64,000 nt of DNA from Roseivirga pacifica (GTDB lineage: Bacteria; Bacteroidota; Bacteroidia; Cytophagales; Cyclobacteriaceae), in assembly GCF_900111145.1 (NCBI RefSeq), contig NZ_FOIR01000004.1, positions 62,001 through 126,000 on the forward strand, in the 5' to 3' direction. The notes beneath the pieces were generated by a model. That model had not been told where the DNA came from. It was given only the letters and a program-made list of their open reading frames with translations, and did not search any database. Shown piece by piece: positions 22,480-30,608 of the stretch. Numbering within the stretch: position 1 is the stretch's first letter; each line of letters opens with the position of its first letter. The position numbers were made by a program, and so were the translations under genes.

Positions 22480-23562
22480 TCAGTGCTTTCTTCCTTTCCA
22501 ACTTACCTTTCCTTTCACCGCTAGGCGAATCAGTGCAAAAGTATCTAAAAGACTTGTAAGCCAAGGGACTAACAGTGGGAATTTAGTGTTACCATTCGCC
22601 CTGCGTGAAATTTGCAAAAACTTAATGATGTTAGAGCACGTGCCATAAGCCAGAACAACCAAGGCAACCTGCCAACTAAAGCACAAGACTACAGCAAAAA
22701 CCAACAACCAAAGCCGGGCAAAAAATGCTGGCAATGCCAAAATAAAATGATGGGTAAAAACACCGTTCATCCAGCGACAGCGCTGTTCTATTGACTCTTT
22801 TAAGGTAAGTTGTGGCTTGGTTTGAGCAAAACCTTCGGCACTAATTAGCTGACTCGTTTTAAAGCCCTTTGCCTGAAAAAGCTGTAGAAGCCCCAAGTCC
22901 TCCACGTCAGTAGGGCCTAGGCCACGCCAACCGCCCACTGCATTGTAAGCACTGCGCTGAAAGCCCATATTATTCCCTAAGATCGATATAGGCCTGATCA
23001 GGTCTGCCATGGCCTTCATGCTATGTAAAACCACCTGCCAATCGAAGTATTGCAGCGATACCAGCAAACCCTTTTGCCTAAGTATTTGCGTATAACCGCT
23101 TAGCATTTGTGTATCTGCCGAAAGCGCACCAACCATAGTTTTAAGCCAATGCCGCGACACAATCATATCAGCATCAATTATCAACACTATTTCGTGGGTT
23201 GAATAATCAACTAACTGGGCTAGCACGTTTCCTTTGGCTATTAATCCATCCTTTTCATGTTGAATATCATACACTTTTATAAAGCTATGTTTCGAAGAAA
23301 AACGCGCTGCAATTGCCCGCGTATCATCTTCAGAATTATCATCACCAATCAATAATTCTACCTTGGAAAAATCGTAATCAGAGGCAATCAGTGCATTGAG
23401 GCAATCGGCCAGGTTGTGCGCCTCATTTCTAGCACACACCAAAATACTTACCGGCTTATCCTTCACTGGCGGATGCACTTGCTTTTGCTTCCACTGAAAT
23501 CGAAACATCAAAAACAGCTCGAACACTGCTAATGCCCCATATAGTATCAAGAGTACCATCAT
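22480..23562 (-). CDS. Family 2 glycosyltransferase, processive type
   Basis: Membrane GT-A enzyme of 360 residues. A membrane segment is followed by the catalytic domain with SILVCARNE, IGDDNSEDDT, IIDADM (metal-binding DxD) and TDVEDLGL. The QRCRW motif (Q/RxxRW) is typical of enzymes that make linear polysaccharides or glycolipids. Two or three C-terminal segments (about 270-345) follow. Its ATG overlaps the polysaccharide-deacetylase gene end by four bases, suggesting a hexosamine polymer with deacetylation, as in poly-N-acetylglucosamine systems, but this remains inference. Confidence 0.87.
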   Translation of the reverse strand: MMVLLILYGALAVFELFLMFRFQWKQKQVHPPVKDKPVSILVCARNEAHNLADCLNALIASDYDFSKVELLIGDDNSEDDTRAIAARFSSKHSFIKVYDIQHEKDGLIAKGNVLAQLVDYSTHEIVLIIDADMIVSRHWLKTMVGALSADTQMLSGYTQILRQKGLLVSLQYFDWQVVLHSMKAMADLIRPISILGNNMGFQRSAYNAVGGWRGLGPTDVEDLGLLQLFQAKGFKTSQLISAEGFAQTKPQLTLKESIEQRCRWMNGVFTHHFILALPAFFARLWLLVFAVVLCFSWQVALVVLAYGTCSNIIKFLQISRRANGNTKFPLLVPWLTSLLDTFALIRLAVKGKVSWKGRKH

Positions 23563-24182
23563 GAAAGTGCTGAAAATTGATAACCCACCTTGCTGAAATG
23601 AGAGAGGTAAGCCGGCAAAACGGCCTTTAAATTCTTTTCGGCTTTTACATTATCATGAAAAACGATAATACTGCCTGACTTGGTAATTGGAATAATCTGC
23701 TTCAGAATTTGTTCTGGTTCGAGCGACATTACGTAGTCTTTCGTAAGCACCGACCACATAACCACCTTTCGGTCGCTGAGCCTTCTTAGCTGGCTTTGCC
23801 TAAAACGACCATATGGCGGACGAAAGAGGTTCGTCTTTCCTCCACAACGCTCGAGCGCTAAATCGCACTCCTCTATGTTTTCGAAATATTGGTCATTCGG
23901 CACACGCCTTCCATTTAAATGGTTATGCGTATGGTTACCCACGGCATGATCTTCATTTAATATTCGCTTGAAAATCGCTGGGTTTCGATTTGCGTTTTCT
24001 CCTACACAGAAAAATGTAGCCTTGGCGTTATACTTCGCCAATTCATCTAAAACCCAAGGAGTGAGTTCCGGTATTGGCCCATCGTCAAAGGTGAGAAAAA
24101 TCTGCTTTTCGGCACTCGCTACTTGCCAATGCAGCTTGGGCCAAATGCGTTTAAAAAGCTCAGGAGTTTTGTACGGAACCAT
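23559..24182 (-). CDS. Polysaccharide deacetylase (NodB domain)
   Basis: A 207-residue protein almost entirely made of a NodB-type carbohydrate esterase 4 domain. Motif 1 TFDDGP supplies the catalytic and metal Asp, motif 2 is GNHTHNH, and motif 3 is RPPYGRFR. A late IIVFHDN corresponds to motif 5. It removes N- or O-acetyl groups from glycan. There is no clear signal peptide, so it may act in the cytoplasm or on a precursor. Coupled with the glycosyltransferase at 22480 and overlapping the phosphatase gene by 23 bases. Confidence 0.88.
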   Translation of the reverse strand: MVPYKTPELFKRIWPKLHWQVASAEKQIFLTFDDGPIPELTPWVLDELAKYNAKATFFCVGENANRNPAIFKRILNEDHAVGNHTHNHLNGRRVPNDQYFENIEECDLALERCGGKTNLFRPPYGRFRQSQLRRLSDRKVVMWSVLTKDYVMSLEPEQILKQIIPITKSGSIIVFHDNVKAEKNLKAVLPAYLSHFSKVGYQFSALS

Positions 24183-25398
24183 TGTTATTGACTTTGCAAG
24201 ATAAGAAAGTCAAATCATCAGAGTAGGATTGTTTGCCGCGGAAGGTATTCAGTGTTTCTATCAACTCACCGTGCATATTGTTTAGCGGCTCTCCGTACTT
24301 GCTTTCCAAAAACTGCTCCAGTCTTTCAGCCCCAAACTCCTCGTCTTCATCATTAAAGGTTTCCACCAAACCATCGGTGAACAAGAAGAGAGAGAACTCA
24401 TCTAGATTTTGCACACTGCCCATGTTTAAAAACGGCAATGGCTCAAATGCGCCAAGCACGGTGGTTCCTTCTGTTAGCCTAGTAATTTTTGCCTCGCCAT
24501 TCATTAGCATAGGCGGGTTGTGACCAGCATTGATATAGCGCAATTCCTTGGTATTGAAATCGTAAACCGCTAGAAAGAAAGTGATAAAGTTTTCCCCATT
24601 GGCATTCTGAAAAAGCTGATAATTCAAATCTTCAATCACCTGAACAGGCGTTTTTGCCGTTCTGCTCAGCGTTCTCAGTACCGCCTGAAAATTCGACATA
24701 AGAATAGCCGCAGGAATTCCCTTTCCACTTACATCGGCAATACAAACCACAAACTGGCCTTCTTTTTCTAGCGGAATAAAGTCGTAATAATCACCGCCAA
24801 CGGTTTTACACGGTCTGTAAAAAGCCTCAATCTCTAGCTGCTCCGTTTTGGGCAGCGATTTCGGAAAAAGGTAATTCTGAACGTTGCTGGCAATTTCAAT
24901 ATCGCGCTGGATGGCCTGTTGTTCCAACTGCTTTCTGGCCAAACGCTTATTTTCAATCGCTACCAGAATAATATTGCTCAGGGCCTGAATAAAGGTGGTA
25001 TCCACCACACTTTCGTCTTCTTTTACCTTGGCAAAAACAAAAGCCAACAGGCGCTCTTTATGCTTGACGGGTATTATTATATCGAACTCTGAGAAGCAGG
25101 GAACTTCCAAGTCAACCTCCTTCACCAACTTGGCGGTGGTAATAGAAAGACAGCCCTCGCCTATTTCTACCTCACGGAAATCTCTTGATGTTCCGAACTG
25201 TACCTTACATTCCCACTCTTCTTCCAGCACATAAAGCACCATCTTATCGAGCTGCAAATTGGCACGAAGCGTGAACTCGAAAATCTTATACAGACTCTCT
25301 TCCGGAAGGTTATTATTCACTGCTTGGGTAATCTCTAGCAGTGCATTTACCTCCAGTTCTTTCTGATCAAGCTTCTTTTGTAGTGTCAAATCTGTCAT
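24160..25398 (-). CDS. SpoIIE/RsbU-type protein phosphatase with GAF-like sensor
   Basis: The protein has 412 residues. An N-terminal coiled stretch and a GAF-like domain (about 20-165) precede a PP2C-like SpoIIE domain (about 185-400) with VQNYLFPKSLP, GGDYYDF, IADVSGKGIPAAILMSN and GHNPPML, which contain the metal-binding Asp residues. Such enzymes dephosphorylate anti-anti-sigma or other STAS proteins in partner switches, but no such partner is adjacent. I use the ATG at 25398, in a TGATG overlap with the upstream gene. Lies inside a glycan operon, so it may set output of that pathway. Confidence 0.88.
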   Translation of the reverse strand: MTDLTLQKKLDQKELEVNALLEITQAVNNNLPEESLYKIFEFTLRANLQLDKMVLYVLEEEWECKVQFGTSRDFREVEIGEGCLSITTAKLVKEVDLEVPCFSEFDIIIPVKHKERLLAFVFAKVKEDESVVDTTFIQALSNIILVAIENKRLARKQLEQQAIQRDIEIASNVQNYLFPKSLPKTEQLEIEAFYRPCKTVGGDYYDFIPLEKEGQFVVCIADVSGKGIPAAILMSNFQAVLRTLSRTAKTPVQVIEDLNYQLFQNANGENFITFFLAVYDFNTKELRYINAGHNPPMLMNGEAKITRLTEGTTVLGAFEPLPFLNMGSVQNLDEFSLFLFTDGLVETFNDEDEEFGAERLEQFLESKYGEPLNNMHGELIETLNTFRGKQSYSDDLTFLSCKVNNNGSVQNS

Positions 25399-25688
25399 CA
25401 ACGTCCGTTATGGGCCAGCAATCCCTTTTTGGTGGCTAGGTAAAAATAATTAGCATAATTATGTGCTAAATCTAACTCGGCTTCAGGCACCTCTTCATCC
25501 ATTTCCTTCAAGCACTTTACCCAACCTTTGCTAACCAGTTGAGCAAGCACTTTTGCCATTTCGCTCTCCTCAATTTCAAGTTCAGAAATAAGATAATCAA
25601 AAGACTGAACAAAGTAGAGTTCATCCATTACATCAAACTCCTTATCACTCATATCATTGTCCATTTCTAAAACGTTCTGCCCTTCCAT
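25398..25688 (-). CDS. Small acidic protein of unknown function
   Basis: The protein has 96 residues, strongly acidic, with no signal or membrane segment. The layout of three helices followed by WVKCLKEMDE and a final YLATKKGLLAHNGR looks like a winged-helix fold, as in small Bacteroidota proteins, but key residues are not conclusive. The position (between phosphatase and glycosyltransferase, one-base overlap with the former and 22-base overlap with the latter) suggests it helps control the operon. Function unknown. Confidence 0.72.
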   Translation of the reverse strand: MEGQNVLEMDNDMSDKEFDVMDELYFVQSFDYLISELEIEESEMAKVLAQLVSKGWVKCLKEMDEEVPEAELDLAHNYANYFYLATKKGLLAHNGR

Positions 25689-26824
25689 TGGTAGTTGCCA
25701 AAGTTAGCCACCAAAGCAAAATAAAGTGCATAAAAAGGATAGAATATAAAGGAAATCATAAATCGCCAGAGCGATAGCCCCTTCCCTGTTAAATCCTGTG
25801 AAATTCGCTGAAGGAAGGCAAATTCGATCAGTACCTTAAGCGCTAAGGCTCCTACTGAAAGCTGTAAAGGCAACCACGCAAAAACCAATGATAGGTAAAT
25901 TGCAAGCTGCGCAATCTGGGTAAGCCCCACCAAAATAGCCGTAAGCATGGTAGACCAGCGAGCACCAAGCCGCCACTTACTTGCCCAGCGCTTGCGTTGG
26001 TTTTTAAACGTTTCCCAATCGCTTACCGCAGCGGTAGTTACCACGGCTTTTTCAGACTTATTAAATCTTACCCCATTTGGGTACGCCTTGTGAATTTTGT
26101 GGAGCAAGAATTCATCATCACCACTAGGTGTGGCTTCGCTACCCTTATAGCCGCCTACTTTTACATATGCCGACTTTCTAAATGCCAAGTTCGCTCCGTT
26201 GGCCATTGTTGGCTTGCCCATGGCGATCATGGCAGCGCCAGTGCCTATTAAAGACAAAAACTCTATCTGCTGAAGTTGCTGAAAGACCGAAGTTCCTGAA
26301 AGCACAACAGGCCCAGAAACCAATTGCGTTTCAGCAGTAAAAGAAGCGCGCATAATGCTTATCCAATCGGGCTTCGCAAGGCAATCTGCATCGGTAGTGA
26401 GTATTATTTCACCCTGGGCTCTTTCAATACCAAAGGCTAAAGCCGCCTTTTTACCCGTAGCTGTTGTTAAATTCAAAATCTTAAACGGAAATGAAACAGT
26501 TAACAGCGCATTTTCCAACACCTTCAAGCTGTTATCAGTACTGTTATCGTTTACAAAAATCACTTCAAAATTACTGGCGGTTTGGCGCGATAAAGCAGCC
26601 ACTAGATCGGCAAGGTTTTCTTGCTCATTCCGGAAAGGAACCACCACTGTTAGTTGCTCATGGCACTGAAAATTCTGTGGTTTAATCAGCCTCCACCGAA
26701 TGTTTAACCAGACCAAAAAGATGAGGTAAGCAGTATAAACAAGAAGAAGTATCAATAGCGTTGCGGTGAGCACAAAGACCTTTTGAGTGAATCCAAAAAT
26801 ATCAAAGAATCTATACTTATACAT
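25667..26824 (-). CDS. Family 2 glycosyltransferase with membrane segments
   Basis: First gene of the seven-gene operon. It codes for 385 residues: a membrane segment (about 15-38), a GT-A domain with VVPFRNEQENL, FVNDNSTDNS, TTDADC and GDDEFLLHK, then NQRKRWASKW, an RxxRW-like acceptor motif, and three C-terminal segments (about 285-375). It resembles HAS/BcsA or glucosylceramide-synthase-like enzymes. With the enzyme at 22480 it may form a two-step pathway for an extracellular glycan or glycolipid. Product unknown. Confidence 0.86.
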   Translation of the reverse strand: MYKYRFFDIFGFTQKVFVLTATLLILLLVYTAYLIFLVWLNIRWRLIKPQNFQCHEQLTVVVPFRNEQENLADLVAALSRQTASNFEVIFVNDNSTDNSLKVLENALLTVSFPFKILNLTTATGKKAALAFGIERAQGEIILTTDADCLAKPDWISIMRASFTAETQLVSGPVVLSGTSVFQQLQQIEFLSLIGTGAAMIAMGKPTMANGANLAFRKSAYVKVGGYKGSEATPSGDDEFLLHKIHKAYPNGVRFNKSEKAVVTTAAVSDWETFKNQRKRWASKWRLGARWSTMLTAILVGLTQIAQLAIYLSLVFAWLPLQLSVGALALKVLIEFAFLQRISQDLTGKGLSLWRFMISFIFYPFYALYFALVANFGNYQWKGRTF

Positions 26825-26930
26825 TGTAATGAATTAGATTGCTTCAAAATCAATGGCTCTGACATTCAAATGACGCATGAATGTCGTAAGGCAAAAACTG
26901 CTAACCACAAGTCGAGGAACTACTTTTACC

Positions 26931-27350
26931 ATGCAAACAGAAAAACAAAAAATGATAGCTGCTCTGGTAAAAGAAAAGCGCGTGGGCTTGAATTACACCC
27001 AGCAACAACTGGCCGACATGTGCAAAGTAAGCTTGCGGTCTATTCAACGGATTGAAAATGGAGAAGTGTATCCAAGGCAATACACCTTGAATGAACTGGC
27101 CAAGAATCTTGGCTTCACCATGGAAAGTCTAGAGACAAACAGCGCTAGCACCTCTCTGCCAAAAAAGGAAAAACTGGTTAGAAAATGGATTATGACAGCA
27201 ACATTAACGGTTGTGTTCTTTTTACTTTCTACCGCCTATTTGGCTCAGTCTAGCACTTTTCCCGAAACCCAATTCGAGCTTATTATTTACTACGCAGGGG
27301 TTTTAGTATTCTTAAGCAGCACATTACTGTTTATCTGGCGCAACAAGTAA
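26931..27350 (+). CDS. Membrane-anchored XRE-family helix-turn-helix protein
   Basis: I use the ATG at 26931; the upstream ATG at 26877 adds 18 residues with no resemblance to the family. The 139-residue product has an N-terminal XRE/Cro helix-turn-helix (about 8-62) with YTQQQLADMCKVSLRSIQRI, then a basic linker, then two membrane segments (87-106 and 116-136). It therefore holds a DNA-binding domain at the membrane. The next gene, 23 bases downstream, is a CPBP-type intramembrane protease that might cut it. This pairing is inference. Confidence 0.82.
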   Translation: MQTEKQKMIAALVKEKRVGLNYTQQQLADMCKVSLRSIQRIENGEVYPRQYTLNELAKNLGFTMESLETNSASTSLPKKEKLVRKWIMTATLTVVFFLLSTAYLAQSSTFPETQFELIIYYAGVLVFLSSTLLFIWRNK

Positions 27351-27373
27351 TCCACTTATTAAACCCTTAAAAC

Positions 27374-28087
27374 ATGATAGGCATTATTGTTATACTAGCC
27401 ATTTCTTGGCTGCTGCTTCACTTTATTCAAAAGCAAAGCCTTTCAGTGCTCGGTTTTTGGCCACTGAAAAAGGGCATGGTCCAACTTGTAATTGGCTTTG
27501 TCCTCATCATCTTAATCAGGTTCCTATTTACCTTTATTGAGTCCCAACTCAGGGCCTTTGAATGGACATTGAACCCTAACTTTCAATTGATTCTGGCAGC
27601 AAAAGCCTTTTGGTACCATCTAAAATCAGCTTTAACCGAAGAATTGATCTATAGAGGAGCTGCTCTATACATTCTTATTCAACGTATTGGCGACAAAAAG
27701 GCGCTTTGGCTGTCAGCCATCATTTTCGGTGTTTACCACTGGTTTTCATACGATCTATTTGGTAGTGGTATAGTCGCCATGGTCTATGTTTTGGTTATAA
27801 CAGGGCTTTCAGGGTATGTATGGGCGTACACGTATTTCAAAACAGGATCGCTCATGATGCCCTTGGGCTTTCATTTAGGCTCCAATTTCTTCCTGACCTT
27901 CTACCTTCCTAATCAACCCTATGGAGAGCTGCTCTATAGTATAACAGATGTTGCTGTTTACAATGACTGGATAGAGTTATTAATCGCTTTTTTTCCTGGC
28001 CTAGGCCCTTCTTTACTCACACTGTTCTGTGTAAAGTTTATGCTTAAAAGAAAGCTGGCACCAGAAACCAATCTGCTACAGCATTGA
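27374..28087 (+). CDS. CPBP-family intramembrane metalloprotease
   Basis: A 237-residue integral membrane protein with about six to seven segments. It carries CPBP (Abi/CaaX protease-like) motifs: EExxxR as EELIYR (Glu89, Glu90, Arg94), FxxxH as FGVYH (118-122), and HxxxN as HLGSN (167-171). The family includes CAAX prenyl endopeptidases, bacteriocin-immunity proteins and enzymes releasing membrane-held regulators. The partner is plausibly the XRE membrane protein encoded immediately upstream. The ruvC gene follows 28 bases on. Confidence 0.85.
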   Translation: MIGIIVILAISWLLLHFIQKQSLSVLGFWPLKKGMVQLVIGFVLIILIRFLFTFIESQLRAFEWTLNPNFQLILAAKAFWYHLKSALTEELIYRGAALYILIQRIGDKKALWLSAIIFGVYHWFSYDLFGSGIVAMVYVLVITGLSGYVWAYTYFKTGSLMMPLGFHLGSNFFLTFYLPNQPYGELLYSITDVAVYNDWIELLIAFFPGLGPSLLTLFCVKFMLKRKLAPETNLLQH

Positions 28088-28115
28088 GCTCACCTTTTCA
28101 TTATATTGCCAACGC

Positions 28116-28673
28116 ATGGCGAAAACTCCTCCAACAGAAAAGATCATTTTAGGAATTGACCCCGGCACTAGCGTAATGGGCTATGGCGTGGTTTTAATCA
28201 AAGGGAAGCAGATTCAGCTACTTCAGTTTGGGGTAATTCACCTGAAAAAGTACGTAGGTCACGAACTAAAACTGAAAAAGATCTTTGAACGAGTAACCTC
28301 CATATTGGAAGAATTCAACCCTGATGAAGTTGCTTTAGAAGCCCCGTTCTTTGGCAAAAACGTACAGTCAATGCTTAAGCTTGGCCGAGCGCAGGGTGTA
28401 GCCATGTCTGCAGCCTTAGCCCGCGACATTCCTATTACCGAATACGCCCCAAAAAAGGTAAAGCAATCTGTAACAGGCAATGGTAATGCCTCTAAAGAAC
28501 AAGTGGCGGCCATGCTACAAACACTGCTAAAAATAAAAGAGCTCCCAAAAATGCTTGATGCCACCGATGCACTGGCCGTAGCCCTTTGCCATCATTTTCA
28601 AAACGGACAAGCCCAAAGTAAATCAGCCAGTTGGAAGAATTTTATCAGCGAAAATCCAGGCAGGGTTAAATAG
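28116..28673 (+). CDS. ruvC: Holliday junction resolvase RuvC
   Basis: Endonuclease that resolves Holliday junctions with RuvAB. Its 185 residues include the catalytic acidic set: Asp in ILGIDPGT, Glu in VALEAPFF, and the C-terminal pair in DATDALAVA. Normal length, apart from a slightly longer tail (about 18 residues). ruvA and ruvB are not in the window, as usual in Bacteroidota. Confidence 0.94.
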   Translation: MAKTPPTEKIILGIDPGTSVMGYGVVLIKGKQIQLLQFGVIHLKKYVGHELKLKKIFERVTSILEEFNPDEVALEAPFFGKNVQSMLKLGRAQGVAMSAALARDIPITEYAPKKVKQSVTGNGNASKEQVAAMLQTLLKIKELPKMLDATDALAVALCHHFQNGQAQSKSASWKNFISENPGRVK

Positions 28674-28848
28674 GGAATTGGTAAATTAGTAGACTGGTAA
28701 GTCTCCAAAAAACATTCACCTTCTTTAACCTAAATAATAGGACAGGCTTAGTAGCGACAGCTTTAACCAAAGCACGCCAAATCGAAGAGAAAGAAAGGAA
28801 AACCAAAAGTAAATAAAGCCGTCTTTAAACTCGTAACGTTAACAACCA

Positions 28849-29268
28849 ATGCAACTCTCTACAACGCCACAAGCCAAGCAAGTTTTTGATAATTACCCGA
28901 AAGAGGTGCAAGCGCAAATGCTACACCTTAGAGCACTGGTACTGGAAGTTGCTGAAGACATCGAGGGATTAGAAAAGCTAGAGGAAACCCTTAAATGGGG
29001 TGAGCCTGCATACGTAACCAAACATGGCAGCACACTGCGCATGGACTGGAAGGCCAAAAACCCTGATCAGTATGCCATGTACTTTCAGTGCACCTCGCAA
29101 CTAGTACCTACGTTTCGTTTTCTTTACCCTGAACAATTTGAATTCGAAGGTAATCGTGCCATTGTCTTTCCGCTAAATGGCACCTTACCCGATAAGGAAG
29201 TGAAGCATTGCATTAGCCTCGCGCTGCAGTACCACAAACTCAAACATTTACCTCTGTTGGGCAATTAG
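28849..29268 (+). CDS. DUF1801-domain protein
   Basis: The protein has 139 residues and resembles the DUF1801 family (YdhG-like fold): the N-terminal pattern VFDNYPKEVQAQMLHLRAL, the central ETLKWGEPAYV, and a final region with basic residues. Function unknown; relatives have been suggested to act in iron or iron-storage biology, which cannot be tested here. The gene stands alone, with 175 bases before it and 198 after it. Confidence 0.82.
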   Translation: MQLSTTPQAKQVFDNYPKEVQAQMLHLRALVLEVAEDIEGLEKLEETLKWGEPAYVTKHGSTLRMDWKAKNPDQYAMYFQCTSQLVPTFRFLYPEQFEFEGNRAIVFPLNGTLPDKEVKHCISLALQYHKLKHLPLLGN

Positions 29269-29322
29269 TATTCTGCCAAATCACCTTGCATCATGATGTT
29301 TTGTTTAACCTTGGGTAAAACA

Positions 29323-29345
29323 TTCATTCAATCAAACTGAATGAA
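29323..29345 (+). terminator. Possible terminator after the DUF1801 gene
   Basis: TTCATTCA (29323-29330) pairs with TGAATGAA (29338-29345); a T run starts about six bases later. The stem is AT-rich, so strength is doubtful. Confidence 0.35.
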
Positions 29346-29466
29346 CGACATTTTTTAGTACTTGAAAAACCCAATAATGTACACGATAATTTTTATAGAA
29401 AAACTTAAAACATACTATTAGACATTCTGTTACGGGAGCAAATTATAAAACTAAAACCCCGTGATT

Positions 29467-30411
29467 ATGAACACTTTAAAAACAAACAGCAAATTACTGT
29501 GCCTACTACTAGCACTATTTGTTACTATTTCGGCATGCGACAATGATGATGACTCACCTGACCCAATGCCAGAACCTCAGACCATTACTGAAATTGCTTC
29601 TGCCAACGATGACTTCAGCATTTTGGTGTCGGCCTTGGTAAAAGCAGACTTAGCAGGCCTTTTGGACAGCAACGGATCGTTTACTGTTTTTGCACCTACC
29701 AACGATGCTTTTGAAAAAGCTGGAATCACAAGCCTCGACAACCTAAGCGCAGCAGACCTAAGACCGATTCTATTGAACCATGTAGTTTCTGGTAAAATTC
29801 TATCGACCGACCTTCAGGCAGGAGACAATTATGTAAGCTCTGAAAATGCATCTGGACCAAACGAGACTAAACTCTCGCTTTACATCAATGCTGGGGACAA
29901 CGTAGTTGTTAACAACAATGCCACCGTAACCACTCCAAACCTAGAGGCAAGCAATGGTGTGATTCACGTTATAGACAATGTAATTAGTGCTGATGTAGAT
30001 GTGGTAGATATCGCCCTACAAAACTCAAACTTTAGCGAATTAGTTGGTGCGTTGCAAGCTGCCGAAGGAGACTTGGTTAGCACACTACAAGGCGATGGTC
30101 CATTTACGGTATTTGCCCCTACAAACGCTGCTTTCGAAGCAATTGCAGAGGTAACTGCCGAGCTAAGTGCTTCAGAATTAGCGAATGTGCTTACCTACCA
30201 TGTCGTAAGTGGCAATGTGCAATCTTCAATGCTCTCTGATGAAATGAGTGTAACAGCCATCAATCAAGGTACTTTCTCTATTGACCTTGATGGAGACATG
30301 CCGCAAATCATGGATGCCTCAGGTGCCACTGTTACCATAGTCCTCACTGATGTGCAAGGAATAAACGGTGTAGTACACGTTGTTAATAAGGTGTTACTCC
30401 AAAACCAATAA
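29467..30411 (+). CDS. Lipoprotein with two fasciclin (FAS1) domains
   Basis: I use the ATG at 29467; the frame can also be read from GTG at 29461. The product has 314 residues. A lipoprotein signal ending ISAC (Cys25) and an Asp-rich linker (DNDDDSPDP) are followed by two FAS1 domains, about 40-175 and 180-314. Each has the H1 and H2 regions: GSFTVFAPTNDAF and GPFTVFAPTNAAF for H1; NGVIHVID and NGVVHVVN for H2. FAS1 domains mediate cell-surface adhesion. Single gene with its own terminator. Confidence 0.92.
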   Translation: MNTLKTNSKLLCLLLALFVTISACDNDDDSPDPMPEPQTITEIASANDDFSILVSALVKADLAGLLDSNGSFTVFAPTNDAFEKAGITSLDNLSAADLRPILLNHVVSGKILSTDLQAGDNYVSSENASGPNETKLSLYINAGDNVVVNNNATVTTPNLEASNGVIHVIDNVISADVDVVDIALQNSNFSELVGALQAAEGDLVSTLQGDGPFTVFAPTNAAFEAIAEVTAELSASELANVLTYHVVSGNVQSSMLSDEMSVTAINQGTFSIDLDGDMPQIMDASGATVTIVLTDVQGINGVVHVVNKVLLQNQ

Positions 30412-30432
30412 ATCAAGCGTTATTAAAATAGG

Positions 30433-30463
30433 AAACAGGGCTACAAGAAATAGCCCTGTTTTT
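30433..30463 (+). terminator. Rho-independent terminator after the FAS1 gene
   Basis: AAACAGGGCTA (30433-30443) pairs with TAGCCCTGTTT (30451-30461), a strong 11-base stem followed by T residues, 22 bases after the stop codon. Confidence 0.88.
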
Positions 30464-30608
30464 GTTTTAGTTGAGTCAATTAACTAAATACAAAGTGTAG
30501 TTATAAATGAACAGCGCACACAACATCGCTAAAGAATTACTAACCTAAACCTAATCTAATTACTCTTTAAATGTTGCGATGTCATGTGTCTGCCCAACTA
30601 GGTGAAAA

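Noticed and set aside
26004-26013. AAACGTTT resembling the operator motif
   Set aside because: It lies inside a glycosyltransferase coding region and lacks the flanking bases; chance.
26877-26930. Upstream ATG for the XRE regulator
   Set aside because: The added 18 residues do not resemble the family; the ATG at 26931 begins with the typical MQTEKQK.
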